From: Oscillospiraceae bacterium
Lineage (GTDB): Bacteria; Bacillota; Clostridia; Oscillospirales; CAG-272
DNA: 55,960 bases
Direction of reading: 5' to 3'
Assembly (NCBI GenBank): GCA_015064205.1
Contig: SVSR01000007.1
Location: forward strand, 1-55,960
A program made the translations under genes and the position numbers. Below, piece by piece: positions 1 through 7,655 of the stretch (the stretch's first letter is position 1; each line of letters begins with the position of its first letter). Below the pieces are notes generated by a model. That model saw nothing but the letters and a program-made list of their open reading frames with translations, had not been told where the DNA came from and ran no database searches.

Positions 1-336
<336 letters not shown>

Positions 337-438
337 ACAAATGAGTAAACTCATATGCAAGGTTCGTTCGTGTTCCTTCTTCCTTTATTCGATTTTCAAT
401 GAATGTTTCAGACATTCACGCACCGAAGGGTGAAAGAT

Positions 439-514
439 GCACCTTTAGCTCAGTTGGTAGAGCAACTGACTCTTAATCAGTGGGTCCCGGGTTCGAATCC
501 CTGAAGGTGCACCA
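439..514 (+). tRNA. tRNA-Lys (anticodon CUU)
   Basis: A full cloverleaf can be drawn. The acceptor stem GCACCTT (439-445) pairs with AAGGTGC (504-510), and the anticodon arm CTGACT-CTT-AATCAG gives anticodon CUU. The T arm contains GGTTCGAATCC and CCA is encoded (512-514). It sits in the rRNA operon between 23S and 5S, about 10 bases before the first 5S gene. Confidence 0.97.
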
Positions 515-523
515 AATAAGTCA

Positions 524-637
<114 letters not shown>

Positions 638-663
638 AAGCGCAGGAAAAGAAGAAGAAGTTG

Positions 664-777
<114 letters not shown>

Positions 778-800
778 TCTTCCATATTTTCTTGCGTTTT

Positions 801-825
801 ATATTATCCTGATGTGGGATAATAT
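801..825 (+). other. Hairpin after the second 5S gene
   Basis: ATATTATCC (801-809) pairs with GGATAATAT (817-825) around a 7-base loop. It lies between the 5S gene and tRNA-Asn with no T-run after it, so it is more likely an RNA-processing stem than a terminator. Confidence 0.5.
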
Positions 826-852
826 ATATACAATTCACAACAATGCATATAT

Positions 853-929
853 TCCTCCTTAGCTCAGTTGGTTAGAGCACCTGACTGTTAATCAGGGGGT
901 CGTTGGTTCAAGTCCAACAGGGGGAGCCA
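853..929 (+). tRNA. tRNA-Asn (anticodon GUU)
   Basis: Cloverleaf with acceptor stem TCCTCCT (853-859) pairing with AGGGGGA (919-925, one T-G pair), anticodon arm CTGACT-GTT-AATCAG, T arm GTTGGTTCAAGTCCAAC, discriminator G and encoded CCA (927-929). It is the last gene of the rRNA operon and is followed at once by a terminator. Confidence 0.96.
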
Positions 930-934
930 AAAAC

Positions 935-966
935 AAAGCACCGCAACTGCGGTGCTTTTATTTTTG
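935..966 (+). terminator. rRNA/tRNA operon terminator
   Basis: AAAGCACCGCA pairs with TGCGGTGCTTT around a tiny loop, followed by a T-rich run (TTTTATTTTTG). It has the form of a strong Rho-independent terminator and ends the rRNA operon. Confidence 0.9.
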
Positions 967-1178
967 CCTCTTCTTTATCGGAATTGAACTCGAGGTCGGT
1001 CCAATACAAATGTTTTCCACCAACTTACCTCGACCTCGCAGACTTGCCGTTAGGCATTGTCGTGGGATCTGAGTAGCAGAGATAGGTTATAAAACTCAAT
1101 TTAAGTTAATAAATGTTGCAAGTATAAGCTTATAATTTTTTTACGCTTACCAAAAAAATAAAAATTTTCTAAAAACTC
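967..1178. other. Non-coding spacer between the rRNA operon and the BlaI-like operon
   Basis: No gene seen. It holds one 8-base inverted repeat (CGAGGTCG at 991-998, CGACCTCG at 1031-1038). It also holds a short stretch (about 971-988) that recurs with one mismatch near 3204-3221, reading CTTTATC-G/A-GAATTGAACT. The right part is AT-rich and leads into the promoter at 1179. Confidence 0.5.
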
Positions 1179-1230
1179 TTGACAAATTTAAACTACAAGT
1201 GTAGAATGTAATTACAAACTACAATTGTAG
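1179..1230 (+). promoter_or_regulatory. Promoter with two palindromic BlaI-type operators
   Basis: TTGACA (1179-1184), a 17-base spacer and TAGAAT (1202-1207) form a near-consensus sigma-A promoter. Two perfect 12-base palindromes of form CTACA-N2-TGTAG lie at 1193-1204 and 1219-1230. The first overlaps the -10 box and the second covers the start of transcription. The TACA/TGTA half-site is the known recognition element of BlaI/MecI repressors, so autorepression by the next gene is the natural reading. A perfect AGGAGG-type site lies just before the 1252 start. Confidence 0.88.
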
Positions 1231-1251
1231 AATTACAAAGGAGGTATTTTT

Positions 1252-1629
1252 ATGTTGCAAAGAAACACTAACATCTCTGAGGCGGAGCTTGAGGTTATGA
1301 AAGTAATATGGAATGAACAGAAACCTATTACATCTCTTGATATAGTAGAAGCTTTTGAGGGAAAGGGGTGGAAGAAAACAACTATTGCAACGTTTTTGAC
1401 AAGGCTTGTTGAAAAAGGTGCTTTGTTTGCTGAAAAACAGGGTAAGCTTTATTACTATACGCCGCTTATATCTCAAAAAGATTACCGTATGTCACGAACC
1501 AAAAACTTAATATCAAGTTTATACGGAGGTTCCATAAAGGATTTTGCTGTTTCTCTTTTTGAGGAACAGTCAATCTCAGAAGAAGAACTGAAGGAGCTAA
1601 AGGCTTTCTTTGTTGATAAGGTGGTTTAA
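1252..1629 (+). CDS. BlaI/MecI family transcriptional repressor
   Basis: This 125-residue protein matches the BlaI/MecI (penicillinase repressor) family in length and layout. The N-terminal winged helix begins with the typical ISEAELEVMKVIW, and the recognition-helix region KKTTIATFLTRLVEKG follows, then the wing with YYYTPLIS. The C-terminal helices dimerise the protein in known members. Those repressors bind TACA/TGTA operators as dimers and are inactivated by cleavage when the partner M56 sensor is activated. Here two operators precede the gene, and the M56 partner starts 3 bases after the stop codon, so the two form one autoregulated operon. The start at 1252 is fixed by a strong AGGAGG. 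The inducing signal is unknown and need not be a beta-lactam. Confidence 0.93.
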   Translation: MLQRNTNISEAELEVMKVIWNEQKPITSLDIVEAFEGKGWKKTTIATFLTRLVEKGALFAEKQGKLYYYTPLISQKDYRMSRTKNLISSLYGGSIKDFAVSLFEEQSISEEELKELKAFFVDKVV

Positions 1630-1632
1630 AAT

Positions 1633-3162
1633 ATGCTTGAGTACATATTTAAAGCAATACTTATTACTTCTCTGATCGGTACAGTATTAGCCATTTTTAT
1701 CACGATTATAAAACCGATAACGAGAAAATATTTTTCGAGCAGATGGCATTATTATGTATGGATCGTTGTGCTGATTGCAATGATATTTCCAATTAGATTT
1801 CCTGAACCGATCTGCACTCAACCCAATGATGATATTGCTTTTTATTCTCCTATTCAGGAACATTCTCAAAATGGAATGCTTGATACGAGCACAGATGTAC
1901 CAGAGCCATCATCAAAAATATTAAATAATCTGAAGCTTTTTGCGAAAGATCACATAAAGACATTTGCCTTGATATGGATATTAGGATTTGCACTTCTTTT
2001 TCTTTCAAAAGTGTTGTCTTATGGCTTTTTTGTGCTAAGACTCAGAACATGCTCTGATATAATTTCTTGCTCTGAGTTAAAACGCTTTACAGACGGTAAG
2101 ATAATAACGAGAGTAAGCGACAAATTTTCTTCTCCTCTTATGGTAGGAATATTCAGGCCTACGCTTTTGCTTCCGAATACAACAATGTCAGAGGAACAGT
2201 TTAATAATGTTCTGTCTCATGAACTGACGCATTACAGAAGAAAAGACATTATTTATAAATGGTTCGTGTGTTTGGTTAAATGTATTCACTGGTTTAACCC
2301 GATAGTCTATTATATAAGTAAGCAGGTTAATATTGAATGTGAAATCTCATGTGACGCAGAAGTTGTAAGGGATATGACAGAAGAACAGCAGACAAGGTAT
2401 ATTGATACAATCATTACATTGATTGCAGCCGGCAATAGAAAAAGAACAATAATTACAACAGGAATGGTCAGCGACAAGAAGACACTTAAAAGGAGGTTTA
2501 TGATGATTAAGAACAAAAAGCGAATCAGTAAAATAGCAGTGGTAATTTCAGTAGTCTTTGTAATTGCTGTTATATGTGCTACAATATTTGCAAGCGGAGC
2601 ATTAAATGGCAAGTTCATAGATGAAGTCGTACAGTCTGATGTTAAGGATTCTAAATTGGAAGAAATTAAAACGGAAACAGGTAAAATTATATATGACAAT
2701 AATACAGGAGATGTAGTATCTGTTGTTAGTGATCCGAATCTTGTTACAGGCGAGGAGTCGGAAAAAATAGTAAATGCTGATGAAGATATCGAAAATCCTA
2801 TTGACGGGGAAATTTCAATGACGTTCGGCAAATTTGAAAATCCGATTACAAAGGAAATTTATCAACACAACGGTATTGATATTAAAGCTCCCGAAGGAAC
2901 TGACGTAATGTCCTCCATAACCGGAACTGTAACAGAGGTTGGCTATGATAATGAAAAAGGTAATTATATTGTTGTTGAATGCGGTAATGTAAAAACCTTG
3001 TACGCACAGCTTGCAACAACAAACGTTAAAAAGGGTGATGAGGTAACAGTCAAACAGTCCATTGGTACAGTCGGTATGACCGGAACGGCTACCGGAGCGC
3101 ATCTTCACTTTGAAATAATAATTGACGGCGAGTATCGGGATCCGCAATTCTTGATGCGTTAA
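1633..3162 (+). CDS. BlaR1-like M56 membrane protease fused to an M23 (LytM) domain
   Basis: A 509-residue protein. Hydrophobic segments lie at about 5-26, 40-54, 109-130 and 300-320. The cytosolic M56 zinc protease has HELTH at 196-200 and the third-ligand region ECEISCD around 235-241. In BlaR1/MecR1 the extracellular part is a penicillin-binding sensor. Here, after the last membrane segment and a linker (about 327-390), there is instead an M23-type domain with HNGID (412-416), GAHLHFE (488-494) and the typical lysostaphin-like beta core, so all zinc ligands appear present. I infer a sensor that touches peptidoglycan rather than beta-lactam, signalling through cleavage of the BlaI-like repressor. 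It could also act as a regulated cell-wall hydrolase or amidase. Family assignment is firm; the signal is inference. Confidence 0.9.
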   Translation: MLEYIFKAILITSLIGTVLAIFITIIKPITRKYFSSRWHYYVWIVVLIAMIFPIRFPEPICTQPNDDIAFYSPIQEHSQNGMLDTSTDVPEPSSKILNNLKLFAKDHIKTFALIWILGFALLFLSKVLSYGFFVLRLRTCSDIISCSELKRFTDGKIITRVSDKFSSPLMVGIFRPTLLLPNTTMSEEQFNNVLSHELTHYRRKDIIYKWFVCLVKCIHWFNPIVYYISKQVNIECEISCDAEVVRDMTEEQQTRYIDTIITLIAAGNRKRTIITTGMVSDKKTLKRRFMMIKNKKRISKIAVVISVVFVIAVICATIFASGALNGKFIDEVVQSDVKDSKLEEIKTETGKIIYDNNTGDVVSVVSDPNLVTGEESEKIVNADEDIENPIDGEISMTFGKFENPITKEIYQHNGIDIKAPEGTDVMSSITGTVTEVGYDNEKGNYIVVECGNVKTLYAQLATTNVKKGDEVTVKQSIGTVGMTGTATGAHLHFEIIIDGEYRDPQFLMR

Positions 3163-3314
3163 TCATTGTTTTGCTAATTAAGAAATACAAATTAGATGCA
3201 TTTGCTTTATCAGAATTGAACTTAGAATTACTAAATACATACAAAGCAGAGCGAATTAAACCGCACTCACATATCTGCCTCTATAATGGCTATACTAATC
3301 GTGAGGTGATTTAT

Positions 3315-3590
3315 ATGGCTAAACAGGGTATGAAACGAATAGACCGTACTCATACAAAACTGAAAAATGAAGTGGCACCTGTTCCTGAAATTCAGGGTAA
3401 AGCTAAGCATACCAAAGCAAAAGCTAACCCTATTATTGCCGGTACAGCAGCGCCTGATCAAAAGGTGTATCACAGCAAGCCGCATTCTGTAGAAAAGCCC
3501 ATATCACGAGTATATCCGGTTATTGATACAGACGTAGCAAGAGATAATATTGAAAACGATCTTTCGGCGGCGGATTTGCAGGATTTATAA
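3315..3590 (+). CDS. Small uncharacterised basic protein
   Basis: About 91 residues, rich in Lys, Pro and Ala, with no membrane segment or known motif that I recognise. The reading frame stays open upstream to 3171, but the ATG at 3315 has a good GAGGTG ribosome-binding site and begins with MAKQGMKRIDRTH, a typical start for a small cytosolic protein. The N-terminal half is basic (KAKHTKAKANP) and the C-terminus is acidic (NDLSAADLQDL). The ORF is closed by a strong hairpin at 3601. Function unknown. It may be disordered or RNA- or DNA-binding, but nothing here proves that. Confidence 0.6.
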   Translation: MAKQGMKRIDRTHTKLKNEVAPVPEIQGKAKHTKAKANPIIAGTAAPDQKVYHSKPHSVEKPISRVYPVIDTDVARDNIENDLSAADLQDL

Positions 3591-3600
3591 TATTGATATC

Positions 3601-3663
3601 AGAAGAAGTGAGTCAAACGCTGACTCACTTCTTCTTGCTTATTATAAAAAGATGTGATATTAT
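3601..3663 (+). promoter_or_regulatory. Terminator hairpin abutting the next promoter
   Basis: A perfect 15-bp stem (3601-3615 with 3621-3635) is followed directly by TTGCTT (3635-3640), a 17-base spacer and TATTAT (3658-3663; an overlapping TATAAT starts at 3661). The -35 box begins on the last base of the stem, so termination of the upstream gene and initiation for the glycosylase gene share the same DNA. Confidence 0.65.
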
Positions 3664-3694
3664 AATTACAAATATTAAATGGGGAGAGTGCAAC

Positions 3695-4174
3695 TTGATT
3701 ATCCATCCAATAAAACCTGTTTATGACACAACTTCTACAATACTTATACTCGGAAGTTTTCCGTCTGTGAAATCCCGTGAAGATATGTTTTTCTATGCTC
3801 ATCCGCAGAACAGATTCTGGAAAGTGATTGCAAAAGTACTCGGCCGTGATGCGCCCGAAACACTAGAAGAAAAAAGAAAGTTGCTTTTATCCGAGCATAT
3901 AGCTCTCTGGGATGTAATCGGATCTTGCGATATCCAGGGAAGTGCAGACAGCACAATAAAAAATGTAATACCTAATGATATTTCTGTTATACTTAAAAGC
4001 GCTGATATTAATAAAATATATGTTAACGGGAAAACTGCAGAAAAATACTATAATAAATATCTTAGAGATTTAACAGGCCGCGATGCCATATGCCTGCCGT
4101 CTACATCTGCCGCAAATGCTACTTATTCTATGGAAAAGCTGATAGATAAGTGGAGCGTTATCAGACAAAATTAA
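3695..4174 (+). CDS. DNA-deoxyinosine glycosylase (UDG superfamily)
   Basis: From the TTG at 3695 the product is 159 residues, matching the compact hypoxanthine-DNA glycosylase branch of the uracil-DNA glycosylase fold. It has the early motif ILGSFPSVKSR, then FFYAHPQNRFWKVI, then ALWDVIGSC, and the late active-site loop CLPSTSAANA. These enzymes remove deaminated adenine (hypoxanthine) from DNA to start base-excision repair. The frame stays open upstream to 3593, but that start would place the terminator hairpin inside the coding region. GGGGAG at 3681-3686 lies 8 bases before the TTG, so 3695 is preferred. It is one of three DNA-glycosylase-like genes in the window. Confidence 0.85.
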   Translation: MIIHPIKPVYDTTSTILILGSFPSVKSREDMFFYAHPQNRFWKVIAKVLGRDAPETLEEKRKLLLSEHIALWDVIGSCDIQGSADSTIKNVIPNDISVILKSADINKIYVNGKTAEKYYNKYLRDLTGRDAICLPSTSAANATYSMEKLIDKWSVIRQN

Positions 4175-4214
4175 AAGCTCCTCAAAGCATTTAAACTTTG
4201 AGGAGCTGATTTTT
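4173..4214. terminator. Bidirectional terminator between convergent genes
   Basis: AGCTCCTCAAAG (4176-4187) pairs perfectly with CTTTGAGGAGCT (4196-4207). An A-run precedes it and a T-run follows (GATTTTT), so it can stop transcription from the glycosylase gene and from the AEC gene on the other strand. Confidence 0.88.
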
Positions 4215-5163
4215 AACCTTTAACAAGCATATCAAGTAACATAAACATCAGGGGAATAGTTATAACGCACAGAGTGTGGCTTATCATTGCCATACTTGCG
4301 CCAAGCTTTGTGTCACTTCCGTATGTTGCGGGGAAAACTACTGTATTAAGTCCGAGCGGAGTTGCAGTTGCGATAAGTAAAAGAGATAAGATATATTTGC
4401 TTGCACCTGCAACATAAAGTGCGGTTGCCAGTACTGCAGGAATGAGGATGAGTCTGAAAAGAGATACGATATAGATCTTTTTGTTTGAAAGCAGACTTTT
4501 GAACGAGTACCCGCCGATTACAAATCCTGTAAGTAACATCGCCACAGGCCCCATACAATTCTGGAAATAAGAAACAGCTGTTGTGATAAATGACGGCATA
4601 TGCTGTCCTAATCCCGATATACCCACTACTGCTCCGAGAAGAAGTCCGACAATCGGAGCATTGAATATATTCTTAATAAGATTTTTTGAACGGTATTTCG
4701 GCGGAGTGAGTAAGTTTACTCCCCAAACGTATACTGTAACTGTTATTGGCAGTGCAAATAAAAGGTACTTATACAAATGCTCAGATCCGCCAAGGATAGC
4801 CGGTGCTATAGCATTACCCATAAAGCCGCTGTTAGCATAAATGAGAGAGTATTTATAAATATTTCTCTTGTAATCGTCATTTCTTTCAAAGGCTTTTGAG
4901 AGCGGTGTGGCAATTATTATTGCTAAAAATACTGATAATAAACAGTATGGTATAAATGAAAAATTTGCTTTGAGCGAGGATACTGTGCAGTATGTTGAAA
5001 ATGAAGCAAAGTTCATTGCAGGCAAGAACAGATACTTTTCAAGTCTTGACAATACAACTTCAGTATCCGCAGGTAAAATGTTTGATTTCTTTAGTACAAA
5101 TCCTGCTACAATGCACATAAACATAACAAGCAGGGGACTCAGGGTTGCTAAAAATACTGCCAT
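4213..5163 (-). CDS. AEC (auxin efflux carrier) family transporter
   Basis: A 316-residue, very hydrophobic protein with about ten membrane segments in two similar halves, the usual size and layout for AEC permeases. Recognisable family features are the N-terminal FVLKKSNILPADTEVVLSRLEKYLFLPAMNF and the central conserved NSGFMGNAIAPAILG. Bacterial AEC proteins move small organic acids such as malate or malonate, but the substrate cannot be told here. AGGAGAA precedes the start on the minus strand. It has its own promoter (5197-5225) and lies downstream of the lipoate ligase gene on the same strand. Confidence 0.88.
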   Translation of the reverse strand: MAVFLATLSPLLVMFMCIVAGFVLKKSNILPADTEVVLSRLEKYLFLPAMNFASFSTYCTVSSLKANFSFIPYCLLSVFLAIIIATPLSKAFERNDDYKRNIYKYSLIYANSGFMGNAIAPAILGGSEHLYKYLLFALPITVTVYVWGVNLLTPPKYRSKNLIKNIFNAPIVGLLLGAVVGISGLGQHMPSFITTAVSYFQNCMGPVAMLLTGFVIGGYSFKSLLSNKKIYIVSLFRLILIPAVLATALYVAGASKYILSLLLIATATPLGLNTVVFPATYGSDTKLGASMAMISHTLCVITIPLMFMLLDMLVKG

Positions 5164-5196
5164 ATGTATATTCTCCTATATTTATTATCGAAGAAG

Positions 5197-5225
5197 ATTA
5201 TAGCACACAAGTAAATGAAATACAA
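5197..5225 (-). promoter_or_regulatory. Promoter of the AEC transporter gene
   Basis: On the minus strand: TTGTAT (5225-5220), 17-base spacer, TATAAT (5202-5197) with an upstream TGC giving an extended -10. It lies about 35 bases before the start codon. Confidence 0.7.
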
Positions 5226-5270
5226 TATTAAATGTTAACAAAAAAGTGTATTTAGTTTTGCTTTTTTTGT

Positions 5271-6245
5271 TTACAAAACTTGTTTTTGTAGAAGAGCCTT
5301 TATGTCAGCTGCAATTAAGGCTCCAACAGAAGAGAAAAGTGATTTTTCTATTGATTTTATATCAAACCGTGTATTTGTAAGAGCTTCTTCCACACGCTTT
5401 GAAATTTCGTGATCCATTGAGTCGGTATAAAATTTTGCCGAGTCAATAACTGCGCCCGTTACGTTTAAATTTAATTCTGCGTGACCCCATGTAAAATACC
5501 CTTCGCAAGATACGGTGAAAGGAGCAGATTTTCCATATATAAAATCCCAGTTTTCAAATTCTTCATTGTATGCTTCAACAGCTTTGTAGTCTATGCTTTT
5601 TATGAGTGTTGGCGTCATAGAGTAAATTTCGCTGAAAGAAGAAATCATATATTCTTGCATCATTTTCACCGTGAGCGTAGGTACAAGTTCACTCAGGTTT
5701 ACAATACGTGAGCTTACCGATTTAACTCCTTTTGCCTCAAGCTTTGCTTTTGAAGGAGTCAGATAGCGGGATGCTTTATCAAGGTCTGCGGATATGAGAA
5801 GTGTTCCGTGGTGATATGATTTGCCCTTTGAATTATAAAAGGCATTTCCCGAAAACTTTCTGCCGTCTGCAAGAATATCGTTTCTGCCCGAAAGCACAGT
5901 ATTTACTCCTGCCATTTCGCAGGCTTTTTTTATTACTTCAAGCTGACGGCTGAGATTGTAATCCTCGCTTTGGCACAAAAAAGTAAAATTGAGGTTACCC
6001 TTATCGTGAAACACAGCTCCGCCGCCCGAAAGACGGCGTGCAAGCTTTACGTTTTCTTTTTCGAAGAGAGAAGTGTTACATTCTGACCAGGGGTTTTGAT
6101 TTCTTCCTATTACAACCGTGTTTTCGTTTTGCCACAGATACAGTATGAGACAGTTGTCTGCGCTTTCCAAAAGACACTTTTCTATTGCTAAATTCTTATA
6201 CGGATCAAGCGAATCGCTTATGCAAATTTTCAAATCTTTTATCAT
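5271..6245 (-). CDS. lplA: Lipoate-protein ligase A
   Basis: A 324-residue protein with the full LplA signature: the adenylate-binding RRLSGGGAVFHDKGNLNFT, the preceding VVIGRNQNPW, and the later GRKFSGNAFY with YHHGTLLI. The extra C-terminal accessory domain typical of bacterial LplA is present. It attaches free lipoate, via lipoyl-AMP, to lysine residues of lipoyl domains. The gene is divergent from the 2-oxoacid dehydrogenase operon, whose E2 carries one lipoyl domain; the pairing suggests lipoate scavenging to charge that complex. AGGTG precedes the start on the minus strand. I saw no lipoate synthase (LipA/LipB) in the window. Confidence 0.95.
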   Translation of the reverse strand: MIKDLKICISDSLDPYKNLAIEKCLLESADNCLILYLWQNENTVVIGRNQNPWSECNTSLFEKENVKLARRLSGGGAVFHDKGNLNFTFLCQSEDYNLSRQLEVIKKACEMAGVNTVLSGRNDILADGRKFSGNAFYNSKGKSYHHGTLLISADLDKASRYLTPSKAKLEAKGVKSVSSRIVNLSELVPTLTVKMMQEYMISSFSEIYSMTPTLIKSIDYKAVEAYNEEFENWDFIYGKSAPFTVSCEGYFTWGHAELNLNVTGAVIDSAKFYTDSMDHEISKRVEEALTNTRFDIKSIEKSLFSSVGALIAADIKALLQKQVL

Positions 6246-6274
6246 ACTTACACCTATTATAATTCGTTAACTAT

Positions 6275-6303
6275 ATTGTAAAATAAAATCTTGTAATAGT
6301 CAA
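6275..6303 (-). promoter_or_regulatory. Promoter of lplA
   Basis: On the minus strand: TTGACT (6303-6298), 17-base spacer, TACAAT (6280-6275). It sits back to back with the dehydrogenase promoter, their -35 boxes only about 20 bases apart, which would allow shared control. Confidence 0.75.
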
Positions 6304-6322
6304 TAATTTTTCCAAAAAGTGA

Positions 6323-6351
6323 TTGACTGTCAAATATTATCGTGATATAAT
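6323..6351 (+). promoter_or_regulatory. Promoter of the 2-oxoacid dehydrogenase operon
   Basis: TTGACT (6323-6328), 17-base spacer, TATAAT (6346-6351) with TGA directly before it (extended -10). The start codon lies about 30 bases downstream of the -10, so the leader is short and holds little beyond the AGGAGG site. Confidence 0.85.
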
Positions 6352-6383
6352 TATACTGTATGAAAATTTTAGGAGGCGATATC

Positions 6384-7643
6384 TTGGCAAAAGCTGTTAT
6401 TATGCCCAAAGCCGGTATTACTGTAGAAAGCTGTATTATCGGTAATTGGGAAAAGAAGGTCGGCGATTCGGTAAAGGTTGGAGATATACTTTTTACATAT
6501 GAAACCGATAAAGCGAGCTTCGAATGTGAATCTACTGAAGAGGGTACATTACTTGAAATCTTCTACTCTGACGGAGAGGAAGTACCTTGTCTTGTAAACG
6601 TGTGTGCAGTAGGTAATCCCGGTGAGGATTGCTCGGCACTTCGTCCTGAAGGCGCACCGGAAGAAAGTGCTCCTGCGGTTGTAGTTGAAGAAAAGCCGGC
6701 AGAGGCAAGCGCTCCTGCGGCTACTCTTGTACCTGCTATCGAAACAACTGCGGTAAGCGGCGAAAAATCTGCAATTTCTCCCAGAGCGAAGAAGCTTGCA
6801 GAGCGTGCCGGTGTTGATGCATCTCTTGCAACGCCCACAGGACCTAACGGCAGAATAATCGAGCGTGACGTAAGAACACTTATGGACAACCCTGTAGTTG
6901 CAAGCGCACCTGCACAAACAAGTGCTCCTGCGGCTGTAGCGGCAGACGAAGAATACAAAGACGTAAAATTCAGCGGCATCCGCCGTGCTATAAGCAAGTC
7001 TATGCACACGTCCCTCTCTACTATGGCTCAGCTTACACACAATACTTCTTTCGATGCAACGAATATCCTTGCATACAGAAAGCAGCTTAAAGCAGCAGAA
7101 GGCGATCTTGCCGGTATCACTCTTGGCGATATAGTTCTTTATGCAGTATCAAGAACACTCTTAAATCACCCCGATCTCAATGCTCATATGCTTGACGACA
7201 ACAGCATCAGACTCTTTAAGCACGTAAATCTCGGTGTTGCTGTTGATACTCCCCGCGGACTTATGGTTCCCACCATATTCCATGCAGATGAAATGAGCCT
7301 TCTTGAAATATCAAAGGCTGTCAAGGAGCTTGCCGCACAGTGCAGAGAGGGCAATATCAGTCCCGATAAGCTTACAGGCGGCTCGTTTACGGTATCTAAC
7401 CTCGGTAACCTTGGAGTTGAATCCTTCACTCCCGTTATCAATCCGCCGCAGACAGGTATTCTCGGCGTATGCACAACTACAGACCGTGTACGCAAAGCGG
7501 CAGACGGTGCGCTTACCGTTTACCCTGCAATGGGACTTTCACTTACATATGACCACCGTGCAGTTGACGGCTCTCCTGCAGCCCGCTTCCAGAAGGAGCT
7601 TTGCAAGAACCTTGAAAACTTCACAACGCTTCTTGCAAAATAA
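6384..7643 (+). CDS. 2-oxoacid dehydrogenase E2 (dihydrolipoamide acyltransferase)
   Basis: About 419 residues from a TTG start at 6384, which is 7 bases after a perfect AGGAGG (6371-6376); an in-frame ATG at 6360 would contain that site and is rejected. Domains in order: one lipoyl domain (residues 1-80, lipoyl Lys about 43 in YETDKAS), an Ala/Pro linker, an E1/E3-binding domain (about 133-168, ISPRAKKLAERAGVD...GRIIERDV), a second Ala/Pro linker and the catalytic domain ending in DHRAVDGSPAARF with the active His and Asp. It forms the core of the complex, passing the acyl group from E1 to CoA. First gene of the E2-E3-E1 operon. Acetyl versus branched-chain substrate cannot be decided from sequence alone. 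Confidence 0.93.
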   Translation: MAKAVIMPKAGITVESCIIGNWEKKVGDSVKVGDILFTYETDKASFECESTEEGTLLEIFYSDGEEVPCLVNVCAVGNPGEDCSALRPEGAPEESAPAVVVEEKPAEASAPAATLVPAIETTAVSGEKSAISPRAKKLAERAGVDASLATPTGPNGRIIERDVRTLMDNPVVASAPAQTSAPAAVAADEEYKDVKFSGIRRAISKSMHTSLSTMAQLTHNTSFDATNILAYRKQLKAAEGDLAGITLGDIVLYAVSRTLLNHPDLNAHMLDDNSIRLFKHVNLGVAVDTPRGLMVPTIFHADEMSLLEISKAVKELAAQCREGNISPDKLTGGSFTVSNLGNLGVESFTPVINPPQTGILGVCTTTDRVRKAADGALTVYPAMGLSLTYDHRAVDGSPAARFQKELCKNLENFTTLLAK

Positions 7644-7655
7644 GGGGGCATAAAA

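Noticed and set aside
970-1040. Possible tRNA remnant (GAGTTCAATTCC-like on the minus strand)
   Set aside because: The flanking bases do not form a T stem, and no acceptor or anticodon arm can be drawn.
3593-3694. Longer N-terminus for the deoxyinosine glycosylase
   Set aside because: It would translate through a 15-bp terminator stem and a promoter; the TTG at 3695 has a good ribosome-binding site and matches the family start.
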